Position numbers and translations under genes: made by a program. This document shows positions 28,073-36,568 of a stretch of 62,910 nt of DNA, piece after piece. The notes under the pieces are model-generated. The model was not told where the DNA came from. It made no database searches and worked only from the letters and a program-made list of their open reading frames with translations. Every line of letters begins with the position of its first letter. Position 1 is the stretch's first letter. This DNA comes from Chthoniobacterales bacterium. Lineage in GTDB: Bacteria; Verrucomicrobiota; Verrucomicrobiia; Chthoniobacterales; DYNR01. The DNA is taken from assembly GCA_026418675.1 (NCBI GenBank), contig JAOAAX010000011.1, forward strand, positions 1 through 62,910, written 5' to 3'.

Positions 28073-28936
28073 TTGAAAAGCAGCCGTCCCATAATTCGGA
28101 AAGCCACATCTTCTGTCCAGGGGACAAACCAAATCAAAGCACGAACCTCTACTCGGCGAAATTCTACCTCGAGTTTACAAAGAAAAAAAAATTTTCCCCC
28201 TAAGGGGAAAGACCCCATCTCCAATCAAGAAAAAACCGAGCTTCATGTCCCGAAGCGCTATGTAAAGTTTATTATTGCGCTCTTTTTGCTTCCTGTTGCT
28301 TGGAGCCTCACACAGGCTTTCTTTGGTGCTTTTGCGTGGGTAGCAATCGAAAAAAATTTCTGGCTTACCGAGGAATTCTGGTTCTTTGGGCTAGGAGCTT
28401 TGTTATGGCTCATTCTGTTTTTTGTATTTCCTGGTCTCGTGATAGTTTACGTATTTGGGCATGAGCTGTGCCATGCGGTAGCTGTTTTGCTTTCCGGTGG
28501 CAGAGTTCAGCAGTTCCATTTTGCTCGTTCGGGAGGTTACGTCATCTCTGATCGAATCAATACTTGGATCGCTCTTGCTCCCTATTTCATCCCCATTTAC
28601 AGCATTATTGTAATCCTCACTTATCTTTTGGCTGCCCAATTTTATGAGTCAAAGGTCCTTTATTATGTTTTCCTCGGGACACTCGGCTTCACATGTTCCT
28701 TTCATATTAGCTACACTCTGTGGGTAATACCCAAAGGGCAGACAGATATTTTCTACGGTGGAACGTTTTTTTCTCTCGTCCTTATTTATATCGTTAATCT
28801 CATCATTTTTTCTGCGTTACTGATAATTGGATCAAAGGATATTTCTCTCTATAATTTTATTGATCTTTTCCTTAGCGCCCTAGTAACTCTCCTTGATTGC
28901 TTTTATAACCTTCTCAAAAAAGCGCTTCAAAATTAA
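28073..28936 (+). CDS. Polytopic membrane protein with HELCH motif (M50-like)
   Basis: The 287-residue protein has a basic, Ser/Lys-rich N-terminus (about 60 residues) and then five or six hydrophobic segments. Within the second segment is FGHELCHAVAV (His130, Glu131, His134), an HExxH zinc motif placed in a membrane helix as in site-2-type (M50) proteases. The family's later third ligand motif (an Asp near the end of a later helix, as in LDG) is not found, so the enzyme could be inactive or a distant relative. The only start I find in frame is TTG at 28073, and the true start is doubtful. Last gene of a plus-strand set. Confidence 0.7.
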   Translation: MKSSRPIIRKATSSVQGTNQIKARTSTRRNSTSSLQRKKNFPPKGKDPISNQEKTELHVPKRYVKFIIALFLLPVAWSLTQAFFGAFAWVAIEKNFWLTEEFWFFGLGALLWLILFFVFPGLVIVYVFGHELCHAVAVLLSGGRVQQFHFARSGGYVISDRINTWIALAPYFIPIYSIIVILTYLLAAQFYESKVLYYVFLGTLGFTCSFHISYTLWVIPKGQTDIFYGGTFFSLVLIYIVNLIIFSALLIIGSKDISLYNFIDLFLSALVTLLDCFYNLLKKALQN

Positions 28937-28986
28937 GGAATTTATCGTTGGTAAAACGGCATTAAAATCACCTGGAAAAGGAAATC

Positions 28987-29637
28987 TTATTGAGGTTTTT
29001 GTTTTTTTCTTACTTGGAAATAGCGTGAGAGGGTTGGAGATTTCAGGATGGGCAAGGTTGAAGGATCTATTGGTGATAAATGAGCCCGTTGGCAGATTTC
29101 CAAAAATAAAAACAGGCATGCAGCAGCGTCAAATTGGGCATCGTGCCATTTATTGCCTGCGATACCTAGAGAGCGCAGCTTTTCACTAATTCCCAAAAAA
29201 TCACAAAGGTTTGATAAAGAGTGGGATTTAGCTTCTGGAAATGCAGCTCGAGCGAGACGTAAGGTATCTATCCAAGGGCCGAAGCCATGTCCCGGGAATG
29301 CCTGCAAAAAGCGCCTTTCTGTCCCTGCTCCATGGGCAAGCAGAACGCGCCCATCCAAGAGTTGCCGGACTTCACCCCAGAGTTCGATCAGTTTCGGAAG
29401 GCCTTCCGATCTTCGGCGGGTAACACTCGCCACAAAAAATGGACCGCATTTGAATTTTGCATCTAAATAGGAGCTCCAGATCTTGCTTAGGCCGGTTGCC
29501 TGCCCGTCAGCCACGGCAATCCCAACTTGTATGGCAACTTGCCCTTTTTCGTTGGCTGCGGGTGCCGATTCAAAATCAATTGCAGCATATTGGAGCTTTT
29601 TAACTTCTTTTTTTGAAATGTTGCTTGTTTCCAGCAA
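28987..29637 (-). CDS. DnaQ-like 3'-5' exonuclease
   Basis: The 216-residue protein carries the DEDDh exonuclease signature: AAIDFESA with Asp21 and Glu23, LLAHGAGTERRFL containing the third acidic region in altered form, and HDAQFDAAACLFLF with the His and Asp of motif III. Such enzymes proofread or trim DNA or RNA ends. The middle motif is diverged (HGAGTERRF in place of HN-x-x-FD), so the third acidic residue would be the Glu. The gene lies 31 bases downstream of fabH in the same direction and ends the housekeeping run; it converges with the M50-like gene. Confidence 0.8.
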   Translation of the reverse strand: MLETSNISKKEVKKLQYAAIDFESAPAANEKGQVAIQVGIAVADGQATGLSKIWSSYLDAKFKCGPFFVASVTRRRSEGLPKLIELWGEVRQLLDGRVLLAHGAGTERRFLQAFPGHGFGPWIDTLRLARAAFPEAKSHSLSNLCDFLGISEKLRSLGIAGNKWHDAQFDAAACLFLFLEICQRAHLSPIDPSTLPILKSPTLSRYFQVRKKQKPQ

Positions 29638-29668
29638 GGAAGGGTAGAGACGTCGTATGATTTCTTAT

Positions 29669-30685
29669 TCACCACTGAATGACAGAGCTAGCCCAGGTAA
29701 GTCCGCCACCAAAAACTACGAGCAGAATATAATCTCCGGTTTTGAATCGTCCATAACGGTGAGCTTCGTCCAAGGCAATTGCTACTGCTGCAGCGGAAGT
29801 ATTTCCATAACGATCAAGATTTACGACAACTTTATCCATAGGTAATCCGAGCCGCTCAGCTAGTGCTTCGATGATTCTTAAGTTTGCTTGGTGCGGGATA
29901 ATGCAGGCGAGATCCTCAGTATCTAGGCCCGCTTTCTCGAGGGCTATCTGTGCAGCCGTTGTCATGGAAACTACGGCCTGTTTGAAAGTTTCCCTCCCTT
30001 GCATATGCAAACAATGGAGTTTCTGATCTATATTATCGCGAGTTAACGGAATTGCACTGCCTCCGGCAGGGGTAATGAGGAGGTTAGCGAATCGTCCATC
30101 GCTGCCCATGTGAGTGCTGAGTATTCCATGTGACCCTGCGCGATAACGGAGAATTGCTGCACCGGCGCCATCGCCAAATAGAACACAGGTATTTCTGTCC
30201 TGCCAATTGACGATTGAGCTGAGTTTGTCCGCGCCAATTACCAGGACCGTTTCATATGTATGATTAGCGATGAATTGTTGGGCTATTTCGATGCCATAAA
30301 GGAAGCCGGAGCAAGCAGCGCTAATATCGAAACAAGCGGCTTTAATTGCGCCGATGTGTTTTTGAACCCAACATGCTGTTGCAGGAAAAGCGGTATCGGG
30401 CGTTACTGTTGCTACGATGATGAGGTCAATCTCTTCAGCACTAACCTGAGCTTGTTCCATCGCTCTTCGTGCTGCTTCAGCAGCCAAGTGACTGGTAGCT
30501 TCTCCTTCAGCAGCTATCCGACGTTCCCGAATACCTGTTCTCGTCACAATCCATTCGTCCGAGGTATCCACCATCCTCTCCAGTTCTGCATTAGTAAGAA
30601 CGCGTCTTGGCACATAGCTGCCGGTCCCGACAATCGAGACCGAACGTGGTTTCTTAACCCACCGCAGCTTTGGGATTTTCTTCAT
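29669..30685 (-). CDS. fabH: 3-oxoacyl-[ACP] synthase III
   Basis: FabH starts fatty acid synthesis by joining acetyl-CoA with malonyl-ACP. The triad is present: Cys125 (ISAACSGF), His265 (IIPHQANLR) and Asn295 (RYGNTSAA), with the loop DRGRFANLL region and TRTGIRERR near the start. The frame begins with a TTG at 30709, but the ATG at 30685 (338 residues, MKKIPKLRW) is preferred; either choice overlaps the end of plsX, by 32 or 56 bases, so translation is coupled. Order rpmF-plsX-fabH is the standard bacterial lipid cluster. Confidence 0.96.
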   Translation of the reverse strand: MKKIPKLRWVKKPRSVSIVGTGSYVPRRVLTNAELERMVDTSDEWIVTRTGIRERRIAAEGEATSHLAAEAARRAMEQAQVSAEEIDLIIVATVTPDTAFPATACWVQKHIGAIKAACFDISAACSGFLYGIEIAQQFIANHTYETVLVIGADKLSSIVNWQDRNTCVLFGDGAGAAILRYRAGSHGILSTHMGSDGRFANLLITPAGGSAIPLTRDNIDQKLHCLHMQGRETFKQAVVSMTTAAQIALEKAGLDTEDLACIIPHQANLRIIEALAERLGLPMDKVVVNLDRYGNTSAAAVAIALDEAHRYGRFKTGDYILLVVFGGGLTWASSVIQW

Positions 30686-31679
30686 AGAAGAGCCGGACAG
30701 CCTCGACAATTCGTGGATTTACTTTTTGCTGGATGGATTCGAGCGCGACTCGAATGGCGTTTTTGATTGCAAGTGCGCTACTAGCCCCGTGGGCAATGAT
30801 CGCTATCCCATCTACTCCGAGCAATGGACTTCCTCCATACATCTCATAATTTGTTTTGTCGTAGATGGTCCGAAAAGCTTGCTTCGCTAACATCGCACCC
30901 AACTTGCGAATTGGTGAACGAAACAATTCCCGTTTTAACCAATGAAAAACCGCTTTAGCTGTGGCTTCAGCAGTCTTTAGGACAACATTTCCCGTAAATC
31001 CGTCACACAAAACTACTTCGACTGGGTTCTCAAATAAATCATGTCCCTCGACATTCCCTCGGAAATTCAATTTGCTCGACTTTAGGAGCTTGAAAACTTC
31101 CTTAGTGAACTCGCTGCCTTTCACATCTTCTCCACCGATAGACATGAGCCCCACGGCAGGATTTTCAAATCCCAGCACGTGTTTGGAAAGCACCGTCCCC
31201 ATAATCGCATATTGCAAGAGATGTTCGGGACGCGCATCCACATTTGCACCGGCATCTATCAAAACGCAAACGTTGTGTTCGGTCGGCAAGTAAGAGGCAA
31301 TTCCTGGACGATCTATACCTGGAAGCAAACGCAACTTGATGGTTGTTGCAGCGACCATAGCTCCAGTGTGGCCAGCACTGACAACTGCTTCTGCGTCACC
31401 CTTTTTGACTAGGTCTACAGCTTTGCTTAGTGAGGAATCCTTTTTTCGGCGCACGGCATCTACTGCGTTGTCGGACATTTCGACAACTTGTGTTGTGTGG
31501 ACAATTTCAAGCCGGGAATCCGTGCAGCCAAGGCGTGAAAATTCAGCTTTCAAGCGGTCGCTATCCCCTGTGACGAAAAGTTTGGTCAGATGAGGGTATT
31601 CCTGCAGAGCCATGACCGCTCCCTCTACAGTGCAGCCTGGGGCGTGATCTCCTCCCATGCCGTCCAACGCTACGCGCAT
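30654..31679 (-). CDS. plsX: Acyl-ACP:phosphate acyltransferase
   Basis: The 341-residue protein makes acyl-phosphate from acyl-ACP as the first step of phospholipid synthesis. It begins with the hallmark VALDGMGGDHAP, and later has GHTGAMVAA, IDAGAN, SIGGEDVKGSE, and DGFTGNVVLKTAEA, all family markers. It sits 60 bases downstream of rpmF and overlaps fabH. Stop codon and fabH start interlock, so both proteins are probably produced at related levels. Confidence 0.97.
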   Translation of the reverse strand: MRVALDGMGGDHAPGCTVEGAVMALQEYPHLTKLFVTGDSDRLKAEFSRLGCTDSRLEIVHTTQVVEMSDNAVDAVRRKKDSSLSKAVDLVKKGDAEAVVSAGHTGAMVAATTIKLRLLPGIDRPGIASYLPTEHNVCVLIDAGANVDARPEHLLQYAIMGTVLSKHVLGFENPAVGLMSIGGEDVKGSEFTKEVFKLLKSSKLNFRGNVEGHDLFENPVEVVLCDGFTGNVVLKTAEATAKAVFHWLKRELFRSPIRKLGAMLAKQAFRTIYDKTNYEMYGGSPLLGVDGIAIIAHGASSALAIKNAIRVALESIQQKVNPRIVEAVRLFYEENPKAAVG

Positions 31680-31739
31680 AAGAAACTTCTGGTGGCTGCT
31701 TGCTTCTACTCCTGACTGCGACGGGCCCTTGAAAAGCTA

Positions 31740-31922
31740 TCAAGCTGCCTCAACATCTAATACTTGACGACCCTTATAAAAACCACAACTCGGACATGCT
31801 GTGTGGGGAACATTCATTTCTCCACATTGTGGGCATTTCGAAAGTTGAGCTGGACGCCAACGATTAGCTGCACGGCGCATACGTGAACGCATCTTGGATT
31901 TCTTTCTCTTTGGAACAGCCAT
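31740..31922 (-). CDS. rpmF: 50S ribosomal protein L32
   Basis: The 60-residue ribosomal protein starts MAVPKRKKSKMRSRMRRA, with the usual basic N-terminus, and carries a zinc ribbon of two Cys pairs (CPQCGEMN and CPSCGFY). The frame extends 19 codons further upstream but those residues are not family-like, so the ATG at 31922 is the start. It lies five bases after the stop of the DUF177 gene. Four-Cys L32 is the zinc-binding form, in contrast to the zinc-free paralogues induced under zinc starvation. Confidence 0.97.
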   Translation of the reverse strand: MAVPKRKKSKMRSRMRRAANRWRPAQLSKCPQCGEMNVPHTACPSCGFYKGRQVLDVEAA

Positions 31923-31927
31923 AATTT

Positions 31928-32404
31928 CTATTTTTGGTTGTTTGAGTCCGGTATCTCTAACTCGTTTAAGATTTCCCACACCGAGCGCTGGCCGGCCTCT
32001 TCGGGCTCAGTTGGCGCATCATTCGCTTGCGGGAACTTTGCAAAGCACTCCCTCTCGCCCGTAGAATCGCACTTCGGGTAAGGTGGAAGAGCTAAAAAAA
32101 TATCTTCCCGAACATAAGGCGTCAAGTCAATGGACTCTCTCCCATCGAGGGGAATTTGGGCGGCAAATTCCTTTAATTCCAAATCAATCGGAAATTTGTT
32201 TAAGCAGCGCACACAGGTGAGCGATAGCTTCAGGCGCAACCGTCCAGTGACCCAAAGTCCACCTCCTGACAACCCTGCCTGCAAATTATACTCCAAGTCG
32301 CTTGCGGCTTCAGCATCTGCCTCCTCCAACCCCAATCCTTTTGCACTTTCCGTTCCTGATAGCGTCAGGTAACCGTTTTCCATCTGGCAAATATGGACAA
32401 TCAT
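31928..32404 (-). CDS. DUF177 (YceD-like) protein
   Basis: The 158-residue protein precedes rpmF, the classic position of YceD/DUF177, which affects 23S rRNA levels in plants and bacteria. Features are the Cys pair in LTCVRCLNKF, the acidic Pro-rich middle (IDLTPYVREDIFLALPPYPKC) and a C-terminal Cys-bearing segment. Its ATG overlaps the coaD stop (ATGA, 32401-32404). No enzymatic motif is visible. Confidence 0.88.
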   Translation of the reverse strand: MIVHICQMENGYLTLSGTESAKGLGLEEADAEAASDLEYNLQAGLSGGGLWVTGRLRLKLSLTCVRCLNKFPIDLELKEFAAQIPLDGRESIDLTPYVREDIFLALPPYPKCDSTGERECFAKFPQANDAPTEPEEAGQRSVWEILNELEIPDSNNQK

Positions 32405-32943
32405 GGTGATTTAGGGAATTTTTCCTGTAATTTTTTTACGACGAAGGGAGGGACAAACTGACTGACGTCTCCCCCCAAACGGGCAACCTCTTTAACGATC
32501 CGCGAGCTAATAAACGAGTAATCCTCTTTGGGCATGAGAAAGATTGTTTCTAAGTGAGCGTGAAGGCGGCGATTGGCGAGTGCCATTTGAAACTCAAACT
32601 CGAAGTCCGAAATTGCTCTCAATCCCCGAACGATAAAGTTTGCCTCGAAACGATCGGCAAAATCGACCAGAAGTCCGGTTAGCCTTTCTACTCGAAGTCC
32701 TGGCCGAGATCCGAGAACTTCGCGTATCATTTCTATTCTCTCCTGTCCGTTAAAGAGTGGTGTCTTATTTGCATTATCTGCAACCGCTATAACCAGCTCA
32801 TCGCATAGTTGACTTGCTCGTTCAATCACATCCAAATGACCATACGTAATTGGATCGAAACTTCCCGGATATATTCCTCGTAAAAATTTCCCTTTCTTGC
32901 TACGAAACTCCACAGAGGGAACTCCCGGTTTGGACGCACTCAT
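32401..32943 (-). CDS. coaD: Phosphopantetheine adenylyltransferase
   Basis: CoaD makes dephospho-CoA from ATP and 4'-phosphopantetheine. Conserved parts are GIYPGSFDPITYGHLDVIERA (the nucleotidyl-transfer HxGH-like site, here TYGHLD), NANKTPLF, GLRAISDFEFE, and SFISSRIVKEVARLGGDVS. At 180 residues it has an N-terminal extension of about 20 compared with the 160-residue norm; no internal start fits better than the ATG at 32943. It shares the transcript with DUF177, rpmF, plsX and fabH, so CoA and phospholipid supply are made together. Confidence 0.96.
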   Translation of the reverse strand: MSASKPGVPSVEFRSKKGKFLRGIYPGSFDPITYGHLDVIERASQLCDELVIAVADNANKTPLFNGQERIEMIREVLGSRPGLRVERLTGLLVDFADRFEANFIVRGLRAISDFEFEFQMALANRRLHAHLETIFLMPKEDYSFISSRIVKEVARLGGDVSQFVPPFVVKKLQEKFPKSP

Positions 32944-32952
32944 TTTTTCCTT

Positions 32953-34608
32953 TTATGTCCAAAAATGAGAAATTGCAAGCCGAAATTCGGCAATATTGGG
33001 TTGAGCGCTAGCCCAAACGCTGTAAAAGTCAGGTCGAATTAAAACTGCTCCACATGGCTCAATTCCGAGCAAATGGGAAATATTTCCTCCAACATCGGCT
33101 ATAAAGTTCAAACCTCCACGAGTGGCTTGGGGAATGAGAGCAGGAGGCAGAGCCCATATTACTCGCAATTTTCCGCGAAAAGCTGATGTAGCCTCTTCTG
33201 AAAAAAAGCGCATGTTCCCAAAAGAAGCGGCCCCGTATTCTTCAAAATTCAATGGACGGAGAATGAGAGAAAATTCTGACCCGCGCAGAAGATTATAAAG
33301 GCGAATATTTTTGCCATTAGAAAAAGGGACAACTGCATCCGGGATCCTTTCACCGGCCCGCATTTGGTTTGGAGTCAGAAATTTTTTTCTTAGCTCAAAC
33401 GTTAGCGGGGAATTCCGGTAGTTATGAGAAAGATGGGAGATGTCTTGTGCGAGGGTGTGATCAATCGTTCTATGCTCAGTTAATATTTTCGAGAACTTGT
33501 CAAAAAAAGAAACAGGCCCGGTTTCATTACGGCCGAAGTTAAGCAATCGTTGAGCCGCCTCGATAGAGAACAGTGCAGTCTTTGATCGCTCCTCACTATA
33601 GCTTGCCTCAACTAAACTTGGCGGTGAGTCTCCGCGGAGAACTGCGACAAGTTTCCAGGCTAGGTTAAAAACATCACCAAGACTACTGTCGAGGGATTGT
33701 CCAGCTATGGGATTTTGCCGGTGTGCGTCGCTACCGGTTAGAAGAACTTTACCAGCAGAAAACCGCCTAGCTAGAGCGGGTCGAATTCTGGTTCTTCCAG
33801 ACCAGGAGGGGGAGGAAAGGAAGATTCCTTCCCCTACCCTTTCCTGGACTATGAGCTGCATTTGCTCGACAGTAAATTCGCTTTTCTTATCCACAATAGG
33901 GAGAACCGCCATGATTCGGTAACGGCTGGGTTGATTCTTGCTAAAGGATTCCAACGGTAAAAATTCCAAAAGACCTTCTGGATGAAAAAAAACAGACGAG
34001 CGATTACGAGGAATTCCTCCCTCGACAGCAGCTTCCACAAAACCGTAAAAAACTTCTTCGCCTAGAGGCCGAAAACCAATCCCTAAACATTCGCGCAGAA
34101 CTCTTCCTCCACCGTCGCAACCAACAACGTAACGATAAGTCAACTGCTCGATCACGCCGTTTGCGTCGTCAATTTTGCAGCGCACGCCATCGCTCTCCAA
34201 CCAAGCTGCCAAAATTTTGGTATTACGTTCGACGCGTCCCCCTCCCCTTTCAAAAACATCCTGAAAGAAATCCTCTAGGATGCCCCGGTTCAAAGCCCTT
34301 GCGAACGGGAACGGCGTTTGCAGGCCACGAAAGTCGAGCCTCTTCAGTAACTTCCCTTCTCGATAGAACTCGACACCTTCAATCTCATGAGAATTAGCTA
34401 CAACGGGTGGCAGCAGATCAAACAATTCCAAGAGTTCTAAGCTGCGTGAATGAAGGATAGATGGCCGGGGACGAGGATCAGCTGAAGCTTCGGGATCGAT
34501 CAAACGAACTTTTATGCCTGCCCGCTGCAAGAGGAGAGCCAGCAAGAGACCGCTTGCCCCCCCGCCCACAACAAGAACATCAGCATCTTGTGATGTTTTT
34601 GTCTGCAT
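32953..34608 (-). CDS. FAD-dependent aromatic-ring-type monooxygenase
   Basis: The 551-residue flavoprotein has the ADP-binding GGGASGLLLALLLQRAG at its N-terminus (about 17-33) and the second FAD motif region LLTGSDAHRQNPIAGQSLDSSLGDVFNLAWKL (about 290-320). The usual GDAAH of this class (PheA/TfdB, UbiH-like) is here GSDAH, and the following block differs from the GGQGMNxGxQDA norm. The C-terminal third resembles the thioredoxin-like tail of phenol hydroxylases. Family members add oxygen to aromatic rings. Substrate unknown; a role in quinone or pigment synthesis or detoxification is possible. Confidence 0.82.
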   Translation of the reverse strand: MQTKTSQDADVLVVGGGASGLLLALLLQRAGIKVRLIDPEASADPRPRPSILHSRSLELLELFDLLPPVVANSHEIEGVEFYREGKLLKRLDFRGLQTPFPFARALNRGILEDFFQDVFERGGGRVERNTKILAAWLESDGVRCKIDDANGVIEQLTYRYVVGCDGGGRVLRECLGIGFRPLGEEVFYGFVEAAVEGGIPRNRSSVFFHPEGLLEFLPLESFSKNQPSRYRIMAVLPIVDKKSEFTVEQMQLIVQERVGEGIFLSSPSWSGRTRIRPALARRFSAGKVLLTGSDAHRQNPIAGQSLDSSLGDVFNLAWKLVAVLRGDSPPSLVEASYSEERSKTALFSIEAAQRLLNFGRNETGPVSFFDKFSKILTEHRTIDHTLAQDISHLSHNYRNSPLTFELRKKFLTPNQMRAGERIPDAVVPFSNGKNIRLYNLLRGSEFSLILRPLNFEEYGAASFGNMRFFSEEATSAFRGKLRVIWALPPALIPQATRGGLNFIADVGGNISHLLGIEPCGAVLIRPDFYSVWASAQPNIAEFRLAISHFWT

Positions 34609-34655
34609 TTTTCATAAGAAGTTTAGAAACTGGGAGCAGCGTTACAGGTAGAGCA

Positions 34656-35156
34656 TCAAGCTCTGCCTAGAACGTCGAGAATTTTGGAAACATGGCTGTC
34701 TGGCTTTACTTTGCGAAAGATGTGGGTGATTTTTCCATCGGAGCCAATCAGGTAAGTAGTTCGCTCGGTCCCCCATATTTTTCTGCCATACATGTTTTTT
34801 TCCACCCACACACCGTAGAGGTTTACAATTTTTTTATCACAATCAGCGATGAGTGCAAAAGGAAGGCTGTGCTTAGTAATGAAACGCTGGTGAGATTCAA
34901 TGGAATCCGTGCTGATGCCTAGAATAAGCGTTCCGGTTTTCGATAAATTAGTCCATTGGTCTCGAATGCCGCAGGCTTGAGTAGTGCACCCTGGTGTATC
35001 GTCTTTCGGATAGAAGTAGAGAATAATTGGACGCCCGAAATAGCTGGAAAGACGGAAGTCAACTGGTGAATGGCCAAATTCACCGCCGACTACTGTTGCT
35101 TCAAAGTCGGGAGCTGGATCGCCTGGTTCTAATTTCGTGGGAGGAGTTGTGATCAT
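34656..35156 (-). CDS. bcp: Thiol peroxidase of the BCP type
   Basis: The 166-residue peroxiredoxin reduces organic and hydrogen peroxides using a thiol relay. The peroxidatic Cys57 is in [11 protein letters not shown], with a resolving Cys62 five residues later, as in atypical BCP. The frame extends to 35186, but the ATG at 35156 overlaps the fumC stop in ATGA and is the better start. Coupling to fumC is likely, and the FAD monooxygenase follows 48 bases later. Confidence 0.95.
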   Translation of the reverse strand: MITTPPTKLEPGDPAPDFEATVVGGEFGHSPVDFRLSSYFGRPIILYFYPKDDTPGCTTQACGIRDQWTNLSKTGTLILGISTDSIESHQRFITKHSLPFALIADCDKKIVNLYGVWVEKNMYGRKIWGTERTTYLIGSDGKITHIFRKVKPDSHVSKILDVLGRA

Positions 35157-36568
35157 GGATGGGTCATGTCTTTTGCTACCACCCAACGGTCAAACTCTTC
35201 GGCCGTGACATAACCAAGCTCAAGGGCTGCCTCTCGAAGGCTCTTACCTTCCTTGTGGGCTTTCTTAGCTATTTGAGCGGCTTTGTCGTAACCAATGTGG
35301 GGGTTCAAGGCAGTTACAAGCATCAGAGAATTTTTGACGTAATAATCTATTTTTTCGAGATTTGGCTCGATACCGATGGCGCAGTGTTCATTAAAGGAGC
35401 GGCAACTGTCCGCAAGCAGACGAGCGCTGTGAAGGAAATTATGGACGATAACTGGCTTGAAGACGTTGAGCTCGAAATTTCCTTGTGAAGCGGCAAAACC
35501 TATTGCTGCATCATTCCCCATTACTTGGACAGCGACCATCGTCATTGCTTCGCACTGGGTGGGATTGACTTTGCCTGGCATAATGGAGGAACCCGGCTCG
35601 TTTTCGGGAATCGTGAGTTCCCCTAATCCGCAGCGTGGCCCGGAAGCGAGCCAACGAATATCGTTAGCGATTTTCATGAGAGCAGCTGCCAAGGCCTTTA
35701 AAGCTCCGCTGGCAATAACAAATTCATTGTGGGAGGAGAGGGCAGCAAATTTATTGGGTGCTGATACGAAGGGAAGCCCTGTAATTTGCGCGATGTGGGC
35801 GGCTGCTCTTTGGCCGAACTCCGGGTGGGAGTTGAGACCAGTTCCGACAGCAGTTCCCCCAATTGCTAATTCGTAAAGGCCGTGAAGAGATTTCTCGATC
35901 TCTTCGCAAGCACGATCAAGCATTGTGACATAGCCTGAAAATTCTTGTCCGAGGGTGAGTGGGGTAGCGTCCTGCAAATGGGTGCGCCCAATTTTGACAA
36001 TGTCGGCAAATGCCTCTGCTTTTGAGTGGAGGGTATTTCTAAGTTCCCGAACAGCCGGCAGCAGCTTCTCAACAAGATAGCAGGCTGAGGCAATAGACAT
36101 AGCTGTCGGAAAAGTATCATTCGAAGATTGGGACATGTTGACGTCATCATTGGGATGGATGGGCTTCTTGGAGCCAAGCTCTCCGCCAGCGAGTTCGATG
36201 GCTCGGTTAGAAATAACCTCATTGGCGTTCATGTTACTTTGGGTTCCGCTGCCGGTTTGCCAAATATGCAGGGGGAAATGGTCGTCGAGTTTACCTTCGA
36301 TGACTTCATCGGCAGCACGGACTATCAAATCACATTTTTCCTGAGAGAGTTTGCCGAGGTCGCGGTTTGCCAAGGCACAAGCCTTTTTGAGGATTCCGAG
36401 GGCGCGAATCATTTCCCGGGGGAGAATATCGTGGCCGATGTTGAAGTGGATCAGCGAGCGAGCAGTCTGAGCTCCCCAGTAGCGATCCCTGGGAACAGGA
36501 ATTTTTCCCATGGTATCGGATTCCAAACGGTGTGTTTCGGGATTGTAAGACGTAATTTCAGCACTCAT
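35153..36568 (-). CDS. fumC: Fumarate hydratase, class II
   Basis: The 471-residue enzyme of the TCA cycle hydrates fumarate to malate. Landmarks are WGAQTARS, the substrate sites [38 protein letters not shown], and the mobile loop [12 protein letters not shown]. It is the first gene of a nine-gene minus-strand run. Upstream, a short AGATAT/ATATCT repeat sits about 65 bases before the ATG; a promoter is expected here but is not clear. The class II form is iron-free. Confidence 0.98.
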   Translation of the reverse strand: MSAEITSYNPETHRLESDTMGKIPVPRDRYWGAQTARSLIHFNIGHDILPREMIRALGILKKACALANRDLGKLSQEKCDLIVRAADEVIEGKLDDHFPLHIWQTGSGTQSNMNANEVISNRAIELAGGELGSKKPIHPNDDVNMSQSSNDTFPTAMSIASACYLVEKLLPAVRELRNTLHSKAEAFADIVKIGRTHLQDATPLTLGQEFSGYVTMLDRACEEIEKSLHGLYELAIGGTAVGTGLNSHPEFGQRAAAHIAQITGLPFVSAPNKFAALSSHNEFVIASGALKALAAALMKIANDIRWLASGPRCGLGELTIPENEPGSSIMPGKVNPTQCEAMTMVAVQVMGNDAAIGFAASQGNFELNVFKPVIVHNFLHSARLLADSCRSFNEHCAIGIEPNLEKIDYYVKNSLMLVTALNPHIGYDKAAQIAKKAHKEGKSLREAALELGYVTAEEFDRWVVAKDMTHP

